64,000 bases of DNA from Paraescarpia echinospica (GCA_020002185.1 CM034537.1:5646465-5710464), one strand, 5' to 3'. Counted from the stretch's first letter, positions 36,467 to 50,724 are shown. Program-made: numbers and translations. Notes: a model not told the origin generated them from the letters alone.

Positions 36467-36785
36467 TCGCCCTCCTGAAGATGTCTATGTCTGCTTATGG
36501 ATGAGTCGATGTGGAAATATGGTACCTGTTACCACAAGGTTGTTTAATCCATGAAGTCAATTAGTCTTTCTCTATTTTTTTCACCAATTCCATGGCTTCC
36601 CATTATGTCTTCATAGCCCTCATTGTCTTCTCCCAACTTTGGCATTTAGGTCCCCCATTACTTTTAGCATGTCATATTAATGTACATTGCCCACAACTGA
36701 CTGCAACTGTTCGTAGAACTGGTCTTTCTCCTCGTCACTTGTTTCATTTATTGGTGCATGTTTGTATGATTGATAGTTTCACAGG
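36467..36785 (-). pseudogene. Retrotransposon endonuclease relic, unit 2
   Basis: Same broken domain as at 21202-21520 and the same abrupt satellite boundary. Confidence 0.82.
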
Positions 36786-37589
36786 CAGGGCAGTAAATAG
36801 ACTCTTACAAACACAATCAATATGGGCATATATTACATTGCTCCAAGTGATGATCAGCACACATTTGTAACGATTTACACTCTGACGGTTCATATTGGTT
36901 AATTAGGTGACAACGTTTAGTTAGTTCAGCCAAAATATTCTAAAGTGTAGCATTGGTCTGGCAACATTCGGAAAAATTTTTAGTTGCATAGTGACTGCTC
37001 GTTGACTACATGTTGCTTTGAACTTAGCCATATTAAATGGGGGGTCTATGTCAATAATGTTTAAATGGTACTGACATTACCCCAGCCATCATCCAGTGTC
37101 ACCCTAACCTGTTAACATTGCTCCAATTACCCACCAACACTGTCCTAACACTGTTACCTATTCTATATTCCAAAGGGTGCGTGAACAAAAGCCCTTCCAG
37201 AAAAAAGCCCCTCGGGCATAAGCCCCTCCTGACATAAGCCCCTCAATTATATAATATATGTATACATTTATATATATTATGTATATATTCAAATGTAGGA
37301 TAGTCACAGTAAAAAAAAAAAATTTAGAATTCTTTGTTTTTACAATATATATAAATTTAGGTGAATAATTGCAAAATATTATACTTGTAGTGTACTCTTC
37401 GAATAAAATTATGCTGTAACTTTATTTCTTGTGACTTATTTTGTGGTAGATAATTATAAGTTTACAACTTCATATTTACTCCTTTTCAAACAATATATAT
37501 TTTATTATCTCATTATGTACAATTTCTTTCATATATTGTACGCATGACTTTATTTTGATTTATTATTTGTTTAGGTTTGTTTTGTTCAA

Positions 37590-37650
37590 CTGCAGCTGTG
37601 AGCAAAGCAAATCTAGACAAATAATAAATAAAAAAACATCACAGCTGCAG
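37590..37650. other. Inverted repeat with 12-bp arms, unit 2
   Basis: Same CTGCAGCTGTGA and TCACAGCTGCAG arms as at 22325-22385. Confidence 0.75.
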
Positions 37651-38056
37651 CATTACTTATGTCCCCCCGACGACCAAGTCAGTCAAGGGACTAAAATATG
37701 TTTTGTAATATGTTTGTTCCTGTGTCTTTATTTCCGCCCACCATGTGTCTGCTTAGTTTTCACCATTCACCACCGAATGCATGGATAATACATTTTACAT
37801 TAGTCCAGCAGTCAAACACCCTTTTGAAGGTGTACTGCGCATTAGGATTCACACAATGTGTTTTTTTGCATTTTTGTGATCTTCTAACCTTTTAGGTCAA
37901 TAATCCGACTGATGTCACCCAGGCACCCTTGAGCGTTTTGGTATAAAACAAATTTATATGCAAATTAGTTATTGCCATTAAAATGTATACCACTTTTCTA
38001 CATATCTTGAATTGTAACATTGAAACAAAATGATGTGTACAAACGCATGTTTTCAG

Positions 38057-38141
38057 GATATCCGTACAAACACCCTCATCACCCCATCACAGCTAGACCT
38101 GTTGTAGAACTGCCAAGTGGTGCAATACGCGTGACTCCAAG
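38057..38141 (+). other. Exon-like island C, unit 2
   Basis: Same 85-nt open segment and splice signals as at 22792-22876, unchanged. Confidence 0.3.
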
Positions 38142-39768
38142 GTAAAACAATGTCACCTTCAAATGATGAATTTTTGAAATTGTGCGCTTCTGCAAACATC
38201 TTAAAATTACAGTGATAATGATGATTACAGTGCATATCTAATTTCTTTGATTACAAAATAGCCACATATATATATATATTTAGAAAGATTCTTGCAATAC
38301 CGCGAACGCATCAAGTTACAATGACTCTGTGCATGTACTTCATTTTATGGATACATAATATGCACTGTGATAGATCAATTTCTTCCAGTCAGAACGATAT
38401 ATAACTTGGAGTCAGTTGATGGAGTTTGCTTGGAGCGAAGATCAAACAGTGTCACCATCAAGTGATAAATATTTTGAATTGCACCATCCAGCAAATGTTA
38501 TACAACATCAGAGGTGGATTATATTATGGCCATGTCGTATACCACTGAATAGCCTACTGTCTCCCTGTAAATATGGGATACAATGGGGGCTGTCAAGTGG
38601 TGTAGTGTGTGTGTTAAGTGAAGGTCAAACAAGGTGATGTTTTGTTTGCTAAATATTTTTATAATGACCATTTAAGTTTTTCCTTTTGTTTGTTATGGCC
38701 CAGTCACAACAGAAGGAATTTTATAAATTTGATTTTTTTCAAATGTAATAGTGTTAATAAACAAAACAATAAAATTATAAACATGTTCATAGTCAAGTTT
38801 AAAAACTGTTAAATGAATCACTCAATTTTGGATGAAATTGTAATGTTTAAATAAATTATTTAAATTGCCAACACTAATCTTGTTAACATATGTGCAGGAT
38901 GGTAGTTATCAATACTATTTAAATAAGCCAAGAGACTTCACAAATCACATACAATCAACTTAGGAAATAATTACATTTAATTGAACATTAATTTTACAAA
39001 ATGTTCAAGCATTACCCATTTTACAGACATGTGTTTTTTAATGTCTATATATATTTAAACCCGGCTGATGCTTAAGGCAGAACTCTGAGCTCATTTGCTA
39101 TATGAATTACACAAGACTTAATTGTTGGTGAAGGTCATCATTATGAACAGGAATTAAATCACATATCGATCGATGAGATATAGACAAACATACTCATCGA
39201 GGTAATATATAAACACATTGAATCTTCCTTTGTGTTGAAAAACAAAGACTATCATTGAACAAAACATTTATAGGCATCTTCGCCTCACATTGTATAATTA
39301 CTATTTTAACGTATGCAAAAATAATCATTTATGCCCTGCTGATGCTCAATGGCAGAACCCTGAGCTTGTTTGCTATACAAATTAAACGAGAGTGGATGTA
39401 GTTGATAAAGGTCATTTAATAATTGTACCAACAGGAATTAAATCACATACACCAAATGATGAGATAAAACAAAGCAAATCATACTTTCATTGAGTACTAC
39501 ACAAACAATTATTAAATGACAGTCAGATTAGCAAAGGTGGGGGCGGTCATTTCCCCCACCCGCCTCCAGCAGTAGGGGCCCTTCCAGTGTTATACTGCCT
39601 AATTGCATATATATTGATGTCACCTTTTTATAGGTTAAGGCTTTTGTACACAAGGGTTTTTGACCGTTTTCTAGGATGGAGGGCTTTTACCTTATGACCA
39701 GCATCTCATCCCACAAGGTCTCTTGACGGGAGGGCTTTTGACAAAGAGGCTTTAGACTGGGAGGTCTT

Positions 39769-40289
39769 TTGACTATCTCGATATATGCAGATGATCTACT
39801 TCATATAGCTCCTTCTGCCAAAGGACATCAAACAATACTTGACATATGTATGATAAATTAATGTTACATATATGGATGTGAACATAACATTCAATATAAT
39901 GTCAATAAATCCCTGGTCACGTACTAGCTTTGACTCAAGAAATGCAATTTTTTTAGGGAAATGACCTTTGGAGAAAAGAAGTTAAAAAGCTTTGCCACCT
40001 TATGTAAATATCTTGGACATGTCATTTGTAACATTAGTCTTATCGGATAAGGCTGACATTCAAGCCAAAGTTAGACTTCTGTATGCTAAGAGTAACATGT
40101 GTCAAAGATTTTTCTTTTGCTTAACAGTGATTCTATTTTAGTAATTCATAATATTTTTTATTTGCATGTGTGCTTTATCATAGAAAAGCAAATAGCAATT
40201 TGCCACAACTACAAAAATGCTCATCCTTCGGATGGTGCTTCATTCACACAGACACAAAAAGACAGTTGCCCTGAGAGTTTTTAAATTAT
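39769..40289 (+). pseudogene. Reverse-transcriptase relic, unit 3
   Basis: Same broken frame as at 1440-1960. A short deletion just after its end changes ATGTTCATCTTAACG to ATGTTCTTATAACG. Confidence 0.75.
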
Positions 40290-40777
40290 GTTCTTATAAC
40301 GTAATTCACAATGCACGTTTCTTATAACGTGCTCAACTGATTGGATGACCAATCGCCTGGATTGGAACCACCTTTACTAATCCATTTAGGTCCGTCTAAC
40401 ATCCGGTACAAACCTAAAATCACAAAACCTGTAATCAATGGGGAATTTTGAAAAGATATAATTTATTATAAGTGTTACTTTTCTTCCGATATAAAAAATT
40501 AGTCCCTGAAAGTTTGGCATGCTAGGTTACAAGACATCTAGGATGAAGACGTTAACATACATGCATGAACATGTGCACACACTAGTTCAGTTATAGACTG
40601 TCTATGAGAGGTAGTGCTAGCCACATATTTGATGGTAAACCATGTTTGATACTGCTAATATGAACTTGTGCAGGGCCTACATGTGTCATCAGAAAGGCTA
40701 GATTTAATTTAATGACTAGGATTGCAACTAGCAACATGTGCTGTGTAACTCAAAATTGCGGCTTCAGTGGAACTTAC

Positions 40778-40865
40778 CTTGAACTTGGTTTCCAAGGATT
40801 TAGGCGCAATAGAAGTTATCTTATTATTATTATATTTTTTTAATTTACTGTTTTTATCTTTATCT
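40778..40865 (-). other. Exon-like island B, unit 3
   Basis: Same splice-bounded 88 nt, with one base change (GAAGTTATC for GAAGTGATC on the plus strand); the frame stays open. The downstream 195-codon minus-strand open frame joins this to the Arg-Glu repeat of the CT tract and is not credible as a protein. Confidence 0.25.
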
Positions 40866-40914
40866 CTGAACAAAAAAACTACTATTATATTATTATAGGC
40901 TGTAAAAATGTGGA

Positions 40915-41092
40915 TCCTCCTCTCTCCCCGTCTCCCCGTCTCCCCGTCTCCCCGTCTCCCCGTCTCCCCGTCTCCCCGTCTCCCCGTCTCCCCGTCTCCC
41001 CGTCTCCCCGTCTCCCCGTCTCCCTTTCTTTCTTTCTTTTTGTCAGTCAGTCTGTCTGCCTGTCTGTCTGTCTTTATGTCTGTATGTCTGCT

Positions 41093-41170
<78 letters not shown>

Positions 41171-41263
41171 TCCCTCTCTCACTCTCCCTCTCTCCCCCTC
41201 CCTCTCTGCCTCCCTCACTCCCTCTCTGCACCCCCTCCCTCCCTCACTCCCTCTCATCCATCC
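40915..41263. repeat. Fused CT tract (deletion junction), unit 3
   Basis: It begins as microsatellite 1, with the TCTCCCCG 8-mer expanded to about a dozen copies. It passes through TTTC and TGTC/TATGTC words, and ends as microsatellite 2 with a long (CT)n run and the CATCCATCC edge. Flanks on each side match the outer flanks of the two separate tracts in the other units, so the region between was lost. Confidence 0.95.
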
Positions 41264-41285
41264 AGAAGAAGAAGACCATGCTAAC

Positions 41286-41743
41286 CAGAGGTACAAGAAA
41301 CAGCATATAACATGCTAATCCAACCAAAACTTGAGTATGCCTCTCCCATATGGAATCCACCCACTGCCACCCAAATTAAACACCTTGAAAGAGTACAACA
41401 CTGCTACCAGATTTGTCAAAAATGATCATAGACGCCAACAAACTCAGCAGACCTAATAGCCACCCTTGGATGGCCAACTCTTGAACGACGATGCACTATC
41501 AAACAAGCAATGACATTTTCCAAAATATTAAATAACATAATCAACATGACAACCCCACCAGGTCTACTAATACAGTCAAAAAACAGTAGCCACTACATCA
41601 ATACAGCAGTGTTCTCTTTCTATCCCCGAGCAGTTCGTATCTGGAATATGATCCCACCACAAATTTCAAACAGCAATCATGAACCTCCTCCCTTTCACCA
41701 CACCCAATCACCTAAAAAATATACAAACAAACAAATAGCGTGA
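41286..41743 (+). pseudogene. Retrotransposon C-terminal relic, unit 3
   Basis: Same fragment as at 11294-11751, with one unit-specific change (GCACTATC for GCATTATC). Confidence 0.82.
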
Positions 41744-41883
41744 ATATGTTTTAAAATAAAATTGACACATACCTTAAAAGGGCGGGATAGACGTAGATAA
41801 AAAGTTTTGGACTCTTGATAAGCCAAAAGGCTTCCTTGTTCACATGACATCTAGAGTTAATTTTCTGGATGGCAATCTTGTTT

Positions 41884-41927
41884 TTGTGGGTAGTTTAACA
41901 AGATTTATCTTGTTAAACTATCCACAA
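41884..41927. other. 44-nt hairpin, unit 3
   Basis: Identical to 11892-11935. Confidence 0.9.
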
Positions 41928-42205
41928 CACATGCGCACAAACAAGCACCACAAAACTCCTGCGTTAGCTCAAGTTTGGGCTGTTTGGAGTAAATCACCTC
42001 AGACTACAATTACAGTATAATCTCGGAGATAAATAATACAAAGCTTTGTGTGGTAGTGATTACAAGTTTGAAAACTTCATTTGGATATGCTATTCTGGCA
42101 CTTTACATAAAATTATACATTCAAAAGCAGAAAAACCTACATATATATATATATATATATCCCAAAAGCTCTTAGTGTATCCAATCCATAACAAAATTTA
42201 GTATA

Positions 42206-42419
42206 CCCTAAATTAAAATTCATGTTTTTGAGACACTAATGACATAATTTTAATCAACATTCAATCACTTTTGGGGACATTGGTCCACAAAATGTGCACA
42301 GAGCCAGCACACATTGTTCTGCTAACAATAGGTGTCTCCAAGTTGACATGTTGTGATGCAATAGTCTGTTCCTTCAAAACAACCACATAACTGCTCCATG
42401 CTTCAGGTGACCAGAGCTG
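42206..42419 (-). repeat. Outer inverted repeat, right arm only, unit 3
   Basis: The right arm is intact, while its left partner was removed with the deleted block, so no inverted pair exists in this unit. Confidence 0.75.
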
Positions 42420-42513
42420 AGAAACACGAGTTCTAGGTTTTTTTGTCTTCAAATTGTGTCTGTACTTCGGCAACAAATGCACAGCGTTATGATTAGAGCG
42501 GCCAAGTGGTGTA

Positions 42514-45247
42514 CAGAGTACAAACACATCCACAGTATCCTTGATCCTCAACTACACTTTCAACACATCCAGACTCCATGATCCTCAACCAGACTTGGTA
42601 CTAACACACCTTTAATATCCATAATCCTCAAACATAGACAATAGAAATATATATTTAATGTTCACAATACTAAACCACACAGAGTATCAATACATCAAAA
42701 GTGTCCTTGATCATCAACCACACAGCGTGTCCAACACCAACACATCTGCAGTGTTTACAATACTAAACCACACAGTGTCAACACCCCCCCCAGTTTCCAT
42801 GTTCCGGAATCAAACAGTCTCAACATATACACAGCATCATTGATCATCAACCACAGAGTATCGAGACATCCACCCTGTCCATGATCTTCAATCACACAGT
42901 ATAAATACATCTGGAGTCTTCACAATAATACACAACACAGAGTACCAACACATACACAGTGTCCATGATCCTCAAACACAGTGACAAAACATCCACAGTG
43001 TACATGATCCTCAGTCAACAGTGTCCAACACATCCACAGTATCCATGATCATCAAGTACACAGAGTGTCCAATACATTTACACTGTCCATGATCTTCAAA
43101 GTACAGAATATCAATACATCTGCAGTTTTCACAATACTAAACCACGCAGAGTATCAACACCTCAATAGAGTCTATGATTTTCAACCACACAGAGTATCAA
43201 TACATCCACAGCATCCTTGATCATCAACTACAGAGTATGAACTCATCAACAATGTCCATGATCTACAACCACACAAAGTATAAATAACTCCACAGTGTGC
43301 TAGTTCCTCAACCATACAATATCAAAACATCCAATCTCTGCGATCCTCAACCACCACATCCACAGTGTCCATTATCGTAAACACATCCTTAGAATCCAAG
43401 ATCTTCAATGACGCAGAGTGTCAACAAATCCGCAGTATCCATGATCATCAACTACACAGTGCCAAACACATACACAGTGTTTATAATCCTCAACCATACC
43501 GAGTATAAACATTTCCGCAGTGTCTTCGATCATCAACCACACAGTGTACATCACAACAGCAGTATCCTTCATCATCAACAACAGTGTCCTTCAACTGAAG
43601 GGAGTATAAATACATCCACAATGTCCATGGTAATCAGTCACTCACGGTATGTACACACGCACAGAGTCCTTGAATATTAATTACACAGTGTCCAAACACA
43701 CCCACAATGTCCATGGGTTTCAACCACACAGAGTACCTACACATACTCAGTGTCCTTGGTCATTAACCACGCAGAGTAGCTACACATCCACAGTGTCCCT
43801 GATCCTCAACCACACAGTGTTCAACACATCCACAATGTCCATGACCATCAACCACACAGTGTTCACATCACATACGCCATGTCATTCGCGATTACCCACA
43901 CTGAGTACCTACACATCGACAGTATCCTTGACCCTCAACCACACAGTTTACATCACATCTGCCGTGTCCTTGATCATCAACCACACAGAGAATCAACAAA
44001 TCCACAGTGTCCATAATCATCAACCACATAGAGTATAAACAAATCCACAGTGTGCTTTTTTCTCAACCATATAGTGTCAATACATCCAGTCACTATGATC
44101 CTCAGACTTTCATCCACACATCCACAATATCCATGTTCATCAACCACACAGACTATATACATGTCCACAGCGCCTTTGGTCATTAACCACACAGTGTCCA
44201 AGATCATCAAGCACACAGGGTATCAACACATCCACCGTATCCTTGATCTTCAACCACAGAGTGTATTACACTCTGCAATGACCTTGATCATCAATCACAC
44301 AATGTTCATCATATCTGCATTGTCCTTGGTCATCAAACAGACAGAGTTCCAATACATCCACAATGTCCTTGATCCTCAACTACACAGTGTCACCACTTCC
44401 AGTCTCCACGATCCTCAACCAGACAGAGTATTAACACATCCATAGTTTTCTTCATCTTCAACCACACAGTGTCCAAAACATAAGCAGTGTCTTTGGTTAT
44501 CAATTACACAGTGCAGATAACATCTGCTTTGTCCATGATCATCAACCTGACACACTATCCCCACATCCACAGTTACCTTGATCCTCAATTACACAGCGTC
44601 AAGACACCCACTCTCTGTTATCCTCAATCAGACAGAGTATTAACTTATCCATAGTGTCTACGATCTTATACAACAGAGTGTCCATACATCCACAGCATTC
44701 GCATCAACAACAGAGAATGGACACAGCAACACTGTCCATGATCGTCAACCAATAAGAGTATCAACACATATGCAGGGTTCACAATACTTAACCACACAGA
44801 GTAACAACACATCCATAAAGTCTATGATGTTCGACCAAACAGAGTATATATATAAACACATCATCCTTGATCATCAAACACAGGGTATCAAGACATCAAC
44901 TGTGTCCATCACCTTCAACGAAACGGAGTATCAATACATCTGCTGTGTTCACAATACTAAACCACACAGAGTATCAACACATTGCCAATGCCCATGATCC
45001 TCGATCACACAGAGTATCAATACATATACAGGGTTCACAATTCGAAACCACACAAAGTGTCAACACAACCAAAATGTACATGATCCTCAGTCAACAGTGT
45101 CAACACATCCACATTATCCATGAACATCAACCACACAGTGTCCAACACATTCACACTGTCCATGATCTTCAAACACAGAACATCAATACATCTATAGTAT
45201 TCACAATAGTAAACCACGCAGAGTATCAACACATCCATGGAGTCTAT
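42514..45247 (+). repeat. 43-bp satellite array, unit 3 (one higher-order repeat)
   Basis: Same 2.7-kb array as unit 2, with very few differences. The higher-order marker occurs once, near 44768. Confidence 0.95.
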
Positions 45248-45567
45248 TCGCCCTCCTGAAGATGTCTATGTCTGCTTATGGATGAGTCGATGTGGAAATA
45301 TGGTACCTGTTACCACAAGGTTGTTTAATCCATGAAGTCAATTAGTCTTTCTCTATTTTTTTTCACCAATTCCATGGCTTCCCATTATGTCTTCATAGCC
45401 CTCATTGTCTTCTCCCAACTTTGGCATTTAGGTCCCCCATTACTTTTAGCATGTCATATTAATGTACATTGCCCACAACTGACTGCAACTGTTCGTAGAA
45501 CTGGTCTTTCTCCTCGTCACTTGTTTCATTTATTGGTGCATGTTTGTATGATTGATAGTTTCACAGG
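45248..45567 (-). pseudogene. Retrotransposon endonuclease relic, unit 3
   Basis: Same as at 21202-21520, with one extra T in a T run. Confidence 0.82.
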
Positions 45568-46370
45568 CAGGGCAGTAAATAGACTCTTACAAACACTATC
45601 AATATGGGCATATATTACATTGCTCCAAGTGATGATCAGCACACATTTGTAACGATTTACACTCTGACGGTTCATATTGGTTAATTAGGTGACAACGTTT
45701 AGTTAGTTCAGCCAAAATATTCTAAAGTGTAGCATTGGTCTGGCAACATTCGGAAAAATTTTTAGTTGCATAGTGACTGCTCGTTGACTACATGTTGCTT
45801 TGAACTTAGCCATATTAAATGGGGGGTCTATGTCAATAATGTTTAAATGGTACTGACATTACCCCAGCCATCATCCAGTGTCGCCCTAACCTGTTAACAT
45901 TGCTCCAATTACCCACCAACACTGTCCTAACACTGTTACCTATTCTATATTCCAAAGGGTGCGTGAACAAAAGCCCTTCCAGAAAAAAGCCCCTCGGGCA
46001 TAAGCCCCTCCTGACATAAGCCCCTCAATTATATAATATATGTATACATTTATATATATTATGTATATATTCAAATGTAGGATAGTCACAGTAAAAAAAA
46101 AAATTTAGAATTCTTTGTTTTTACAATATATATAAATTTAGGTGAATAATTGCAAAATATTATACTTGTAGTGTACTCTTCGAATAAAATTATGCTGTAA
46201 CTTTATTTCTTGTGACTTATTTTGTGGTAGATAATTATAAGTTTACAACTTCATATTTACTCCTTTTCAAACAATATATATTTTATTATCTCATTATGTA
46301 CAATTTCTTTCATATATTGTACGCATGACTTTATTTTGATTTATTATTTGTTTAGGTTTGTTTTGTTCAA

Positions 46371-46431
46371 CTGCAGCTGTGAGCAAAGCAAATCTAGACA
46401 AATAAAAAATAAAAAAACATCACAGCTGCAG
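46371..46431. other. Inverted repeat with 12-bp arms, unit 3
   Basis: Same arms and spacing as at 22325-22385. Confidence 0.75.
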
Positions 46432-46837
46432 CATTACTTATGTCCCCCCGACGACCAAGTCAGTCAAGGGACTAAAATATGTTTTGTAATATGTTTGTTC
46501 CTGTGTCTTTATTTCCGCCCACCATGTGTCTGCTTAGTTTTCACCATTCACCACCGAATGCATGGATAATACATTTTACATTAGTCCAGCAGTCAAACAC
46601 CCTTTTGAAGGTGTACTGCGCATTAGGATTCACACAATGTGTTTTTTTGCATTTTTGTGATCTTCTAACCTTTTAGGTCAATAATCCGACTGATGTCACC
46701 CAGGCACCCTTGAGCGTTTTGGTATAAAACAAATTTATATGCAAATTAGTTATTGCCATTAAAATGTATACCACTTTTCTACATATCTTGAATTGTAACA
46801 TTGAAACAAAATGATGAGTACAAACGCATGTTTTCAG

Positions 46838-46922
46838 GATATCCGTACAAACACCCTCATCACCCCATCACAGCTAGACCTGTTGTAGAACTGCCAAGTG
46901 GTGCAATACGCGTGACTCCAAG
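46838..46922 (+). other. Exon-like island C, unit 3
   Basis: Third unchanged copy of the 85-nt open segment with its acceptor and donor. Confidence 0.3.
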
Positions 46923-48551
46923 GTAAAACAATGTCACCTTCAAATGATGAATTTTTGAAATTGTGCGCTTCTGCAAACATCTTAAAATTACAGTGATAAT
47001 GATGATTACAGTGCATATCTAATTTCTTTGATTACAAAATAGCCACATATATATATATATTTAGAAAGATTCTTGCAATACCGCGAACGCATCAAGTTAC
47101 AATGACTCTGTGCATGTACTTCATTTTATGGATACATAATATGCACTGTGATAGATCAATTTCTTCCAGTCAGAACGATATATAACTTGGAGTCAGTTGA
47201 TGGAGTTTGCTTGGAGCGAAGATCAAACAGTGTCACCATGAAGTGATAAATATTTTGAATTGCACCATCCAGCAAATGTTATACAACATCAGAGGTGGAT
47301 TATATTATGGCCATGTCGTATACCACTGAATAGCCTACTGTCTCCCCGTAAATATGGGATACAATGGGGGCTGTCAAGTGGTGTAGTGTGTGTGTTAAGT
47401 GAAGGTCAAACAAGGTGATGTTTTGTTTGCTAAATATTTTTATAATGAGCATTTAAGTTTTTCCTTTTGTTTGTTATGGCCCAGTCACAACAGAAGGAAT
47501 TTTATAAATTTGATTTTTTTCAAATGTAATAGTGTTAATAAACAAAACAATAACATTATAAACATGTTCATAGTCAAGTTTAAAAACTGTTAAATGAATC
47601 ACTCAATTTTGGATGAAATTGTAATGTTTAAATAAATTATTTAAATTGCCAACACTAATCTTGTTAACATATGTGCAGGATGGTAGTTATCAATACTATT
47701 TAAATAAGCCAAGAGACTTCACAAATCACATACAATCAACTTAGGAAATAATTACATTTAATTGAACATTAATTTTACAAAATGTTCAAGCATTACCCAT
47801 TTTACAGACATGTGTTTTTTAATGTCTATATATATTTAAACCCGGCTGATGCTTAAGGCAGAACTCTGAGCTCATTTGCTATATGAATTACACAAGACTT
47901 AATTGTTGGTGAAGGTCATCATTATGAACAGGAATTAAATCACATATCGATCGATGAGATATAGACAAACATACTCATCGAGGTAATATATAAACACATT
48001 GAATCTTCCTTTGTGTTGAAAAACAAAGACTATCATTGAACAAAACATTTATAGGCATCTTCGCCTCACATTGTATAATTACTATTTTAACGTATGCAAA
48101 AATAATCATTTATGCCCTGCTGATGCTCAATGGCAGAACCCTGAGCTTGTTTGCTATACAAATTAAACGAGAGTGGATGTAGTTGATAAAGGTCATTTAA
48201 TAATTGTACCAACAGGAATTAAATCACATACACCAAATGATGAGATAAAACAAATCAAAAATAATACTTTCATTGAGTACTACACAAACAATTATTAAAT
48301 GACAGTCAGATTAGCAAAGGTGGGGGCGGTCATTTCCCCCACCCGCCTCCAGCAGTAGGGGCCCTTCCAGTGTTATACTGCCTAATTGCATATATATTGA
48401 TGTCACCTTTTTATAGGTTAAAGCTTTTGTACACAAGGGTTTTTGACCGTTTTCTAGGATGGAGGGCTTTTACCTTATGACCAGCATCTCATCCCACAAG
48501 GTCTCTTGACGGGAGGGCTTTTGACAAAGAGGCTTTAGACTGGGAGGTCTT

Positions 48552-49072
48552 TTGACTATCTCGATATATGCAGATGATCTACTTCATATAGCTCCTTCTG
48601 CCAAAGGACATCAAACAATACTTGACATATGTATGATAAATTAATGTTACATATATGGATGTGAACATAACATTCAATATAATGTCAATAAATCCCTGGT
48701 CACGTACTAGCTTTGACTCAAGAAATGCAATTTTTTTAGGGAAATGACCTTTGGAGAAAAGAAGTTAAAAAGCTTTGCCACCTTATGTAAATATCTTGGA
48801 CATGTCATTTGTAACATTAGTCTTATCGGATAAGGCTGACATTCAAGCCAAAGTTAGACTTCTGTATGCTAAGAGTAACATGTGTCAAAGATTTTTCTTT
48901 TGCTTAACAGTGATTCTATTTTAGTAATTCATAATATTTTTTATTTGCATGTGTGCTTTATCATAGAAAAGCAAATAGCAATTTGCCACAACTACAAAAA
49001 TGCTCATCCTTCGGATGGTGCTTCATTCACACAGACACAAAAAGACAGTTGCCCTGAGAGTTTTTAAATTAT
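48552..49072 (+). pseudogene. Reverse-transcriptase relic, unit 4
   Basis: Same broken YADD-containing frame as at 1440-1960. Confidence 0.75.
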
Positions 49073-49561
49073 GTTCATCTTAACGTAATTCACAATGCAC
49101 GTTTCTTATAACGTGCTCAACTGATTGGATGACCAATCGCCTGGATTGGAACCACCTTTACTAATCCATTTAGGTCCGTCTAACATCCGGTACAAACCTA
49201 AAATCACAAAACCTGTAATCAATGGGGAATTTTGAAAAGATATAATTTATTATAAGTGTTACTTTTCTTCCGATATAAAAAATTAGTCCCTGAAAGTTTG
49301 GCATGCTAGGTTACAAGACATCTAGGATGAAGACGTTAACATACATGCATGAACATGTGCACACACTAGTTCAGTTATAGACTGTCTATGAGAGGTAGTG
49401 CTAGCCACATATTTGATGGTAAACCATGTTTGATACTGCTAATATGAACTTGTGCAGGGCCTACATGTGTCATCAGAAAGGCTAGATTTAATTTAATGAC
49501 TAGGATTGCAACTAGCAACATGTGCTGTGTAACTCAAAATTGCGGCTTCAGTGGAACTTAC

Positions 49562-49649
49562 CTTGAACTTGGTTTCCAAGGATTTAGGCGCAATAGAAGT
49601 GATCTTATTATTATTATATTTTTTTAATTTACTGTTTTTATCTTTATCT
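49562..49649 (-). other. Exon-like island B, unit 4
   Basis: Same 88 nt with splice signals as at 2450-2537. Confidence 0.25.
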
Positions 49650-49698
49650 CTGAACAAAAAAACTACTATTATATTATTATAGGCTGTAAAAATGTGGA

Positions 49699-49757
49699 TC
49701 CTCCTCTCTCCCCGTCTCCCCGTCTCCCCGTCTCCCCCTCTCCCCTCCCTCCCTCCA

Positions 49758-49797
<40 letters not shown>
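49699..49797. repeat. CT-rich microsatellite 1, unit 4
   Basis: Same structure as in unit 2, including the CATC interruption. Confidence 0.95.
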
Positions 49798-50229
49798 AAA
49801 TACATTTTCCAAATTTATTAATAAAAAATATGGAGCAAATAAAACATATGTGACATGCAACAGTGAACAGGTGTCATATGAAGTATAAACCTATTCTGCA
49901 TTCGAGCCAAAATAGCTGTCTAGTCATATCCCATCAATTTTCTGATTTTGGCAGAAATGTATAGTCTCATCTTTCAATGTTCAGCTTATTTTCCTCTACA
50001 AATAATCCTAAACTCATAAAATACTACATGTAATACTGACATTGAACATTGATTTTGCACATAGCTGATTTTTTGTAATCTGTTTTTCTCAAAACTTTAA
50101 AAAAGTTTACTTAATTTTGAACAATCATTAAAATACTGAAGATATTTCAACAAACTAGGTATAATTTAAAAACTTACAATTAGTGGAATAAAAAATATAT
50201 ATTTCACAATTGTGCAACTTAATACCTAC

Positions 50230-50341
50230 CTCCAGATTGGGAAGGACTGTTATTGTGTAATGCTGATAATGGTTCAGCATTGGTAAAAAGTAAAGCAGAT
50301 TAGTTTTCCCACATGACATTTTGCACTGCTTTGTGTATCTC
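50230..50341 (-). other. Exon-like island A, unit 4
   Basis: Same 112-nt open segment as at 3118-3229. Confidence 0.3.
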
Positions 50342-50501
50342 CTGAAAACAAATTAATACACACTTACCTGACTTTTCTTCTTAAATTTTCTTGGTCACTA
50401 TTACACAGAAATCTCATGTGGACACAGCAGGATTTCACACAGGCAATTCAAACTGACATACATGTGCTTCAAGCATGGTGCTAGAAACCTCAGTGACCAG
50501 A

Positions 50502-50724
50502 GACAGTGACCACATCCATCAAACATGGGTGCAGACTAGAAGAATCAGGTGGCAGACAGACTATTGTGTCACAACCTGTCAACTTGGAGACAGCTATTGT
50601 TAGCAGAATAATGTGTGTTAGGTCTGTGTACATTTTGTGGACCAATGTCCCAAAAAGTGATTGAAAGTTGATTAAAATTATGTCATTTGTTACTCAAAAA
50701 CATGAATTTTAATTTAGGGTATAT
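50502..50724 (+). repeat. Outer inverted repeat, left arm, unit 4
   Basis: Partner is about 57473-57686. Confidence 0.75.

Larger units (their letters stand above)
23067..38331 (+). repeat. Giant tandem unit 2 (15,265 bp)
   Basis: Same module order as unit 1 but without the 1,872-bp duplication and with a satellite array only 2.7 kb long. It has about 20 extra bases near 27893 compared with units 1 and 4. In the head, a TCA codon replaces the TGA seen at the matching place in units 1 and 4, which opens a 73-codon frame at 23151-23372 that I do not regard as a gene. Unlisted stretches are AT-rich and featureless. Confidence 0.95.
38332..47112 (+). repeat. Giant tandem unit 3 (8,781 bp, internally deleted)
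   Basis: It has the head, satellite and tail of the other units but lacks everything between the two CT tracts. That region is about 6.5 kb in unit 2 and 8.3 kb in unit 1 and holds the hAT elements, the gene relic and the left inverted-repeat arms. It shares the TCA head variant with unit 2. Confidence 0.95.

Noticed and set aside
40709..41296. 195-codon minus-strand frame, the longest in the window, and similar Ser-Leu or Arg-Glu frames in the CT tracts
   Set aside because: Almost entirely encoded by dinucleotide and TCTCCCCG repeats; length changes with microsatellite length.
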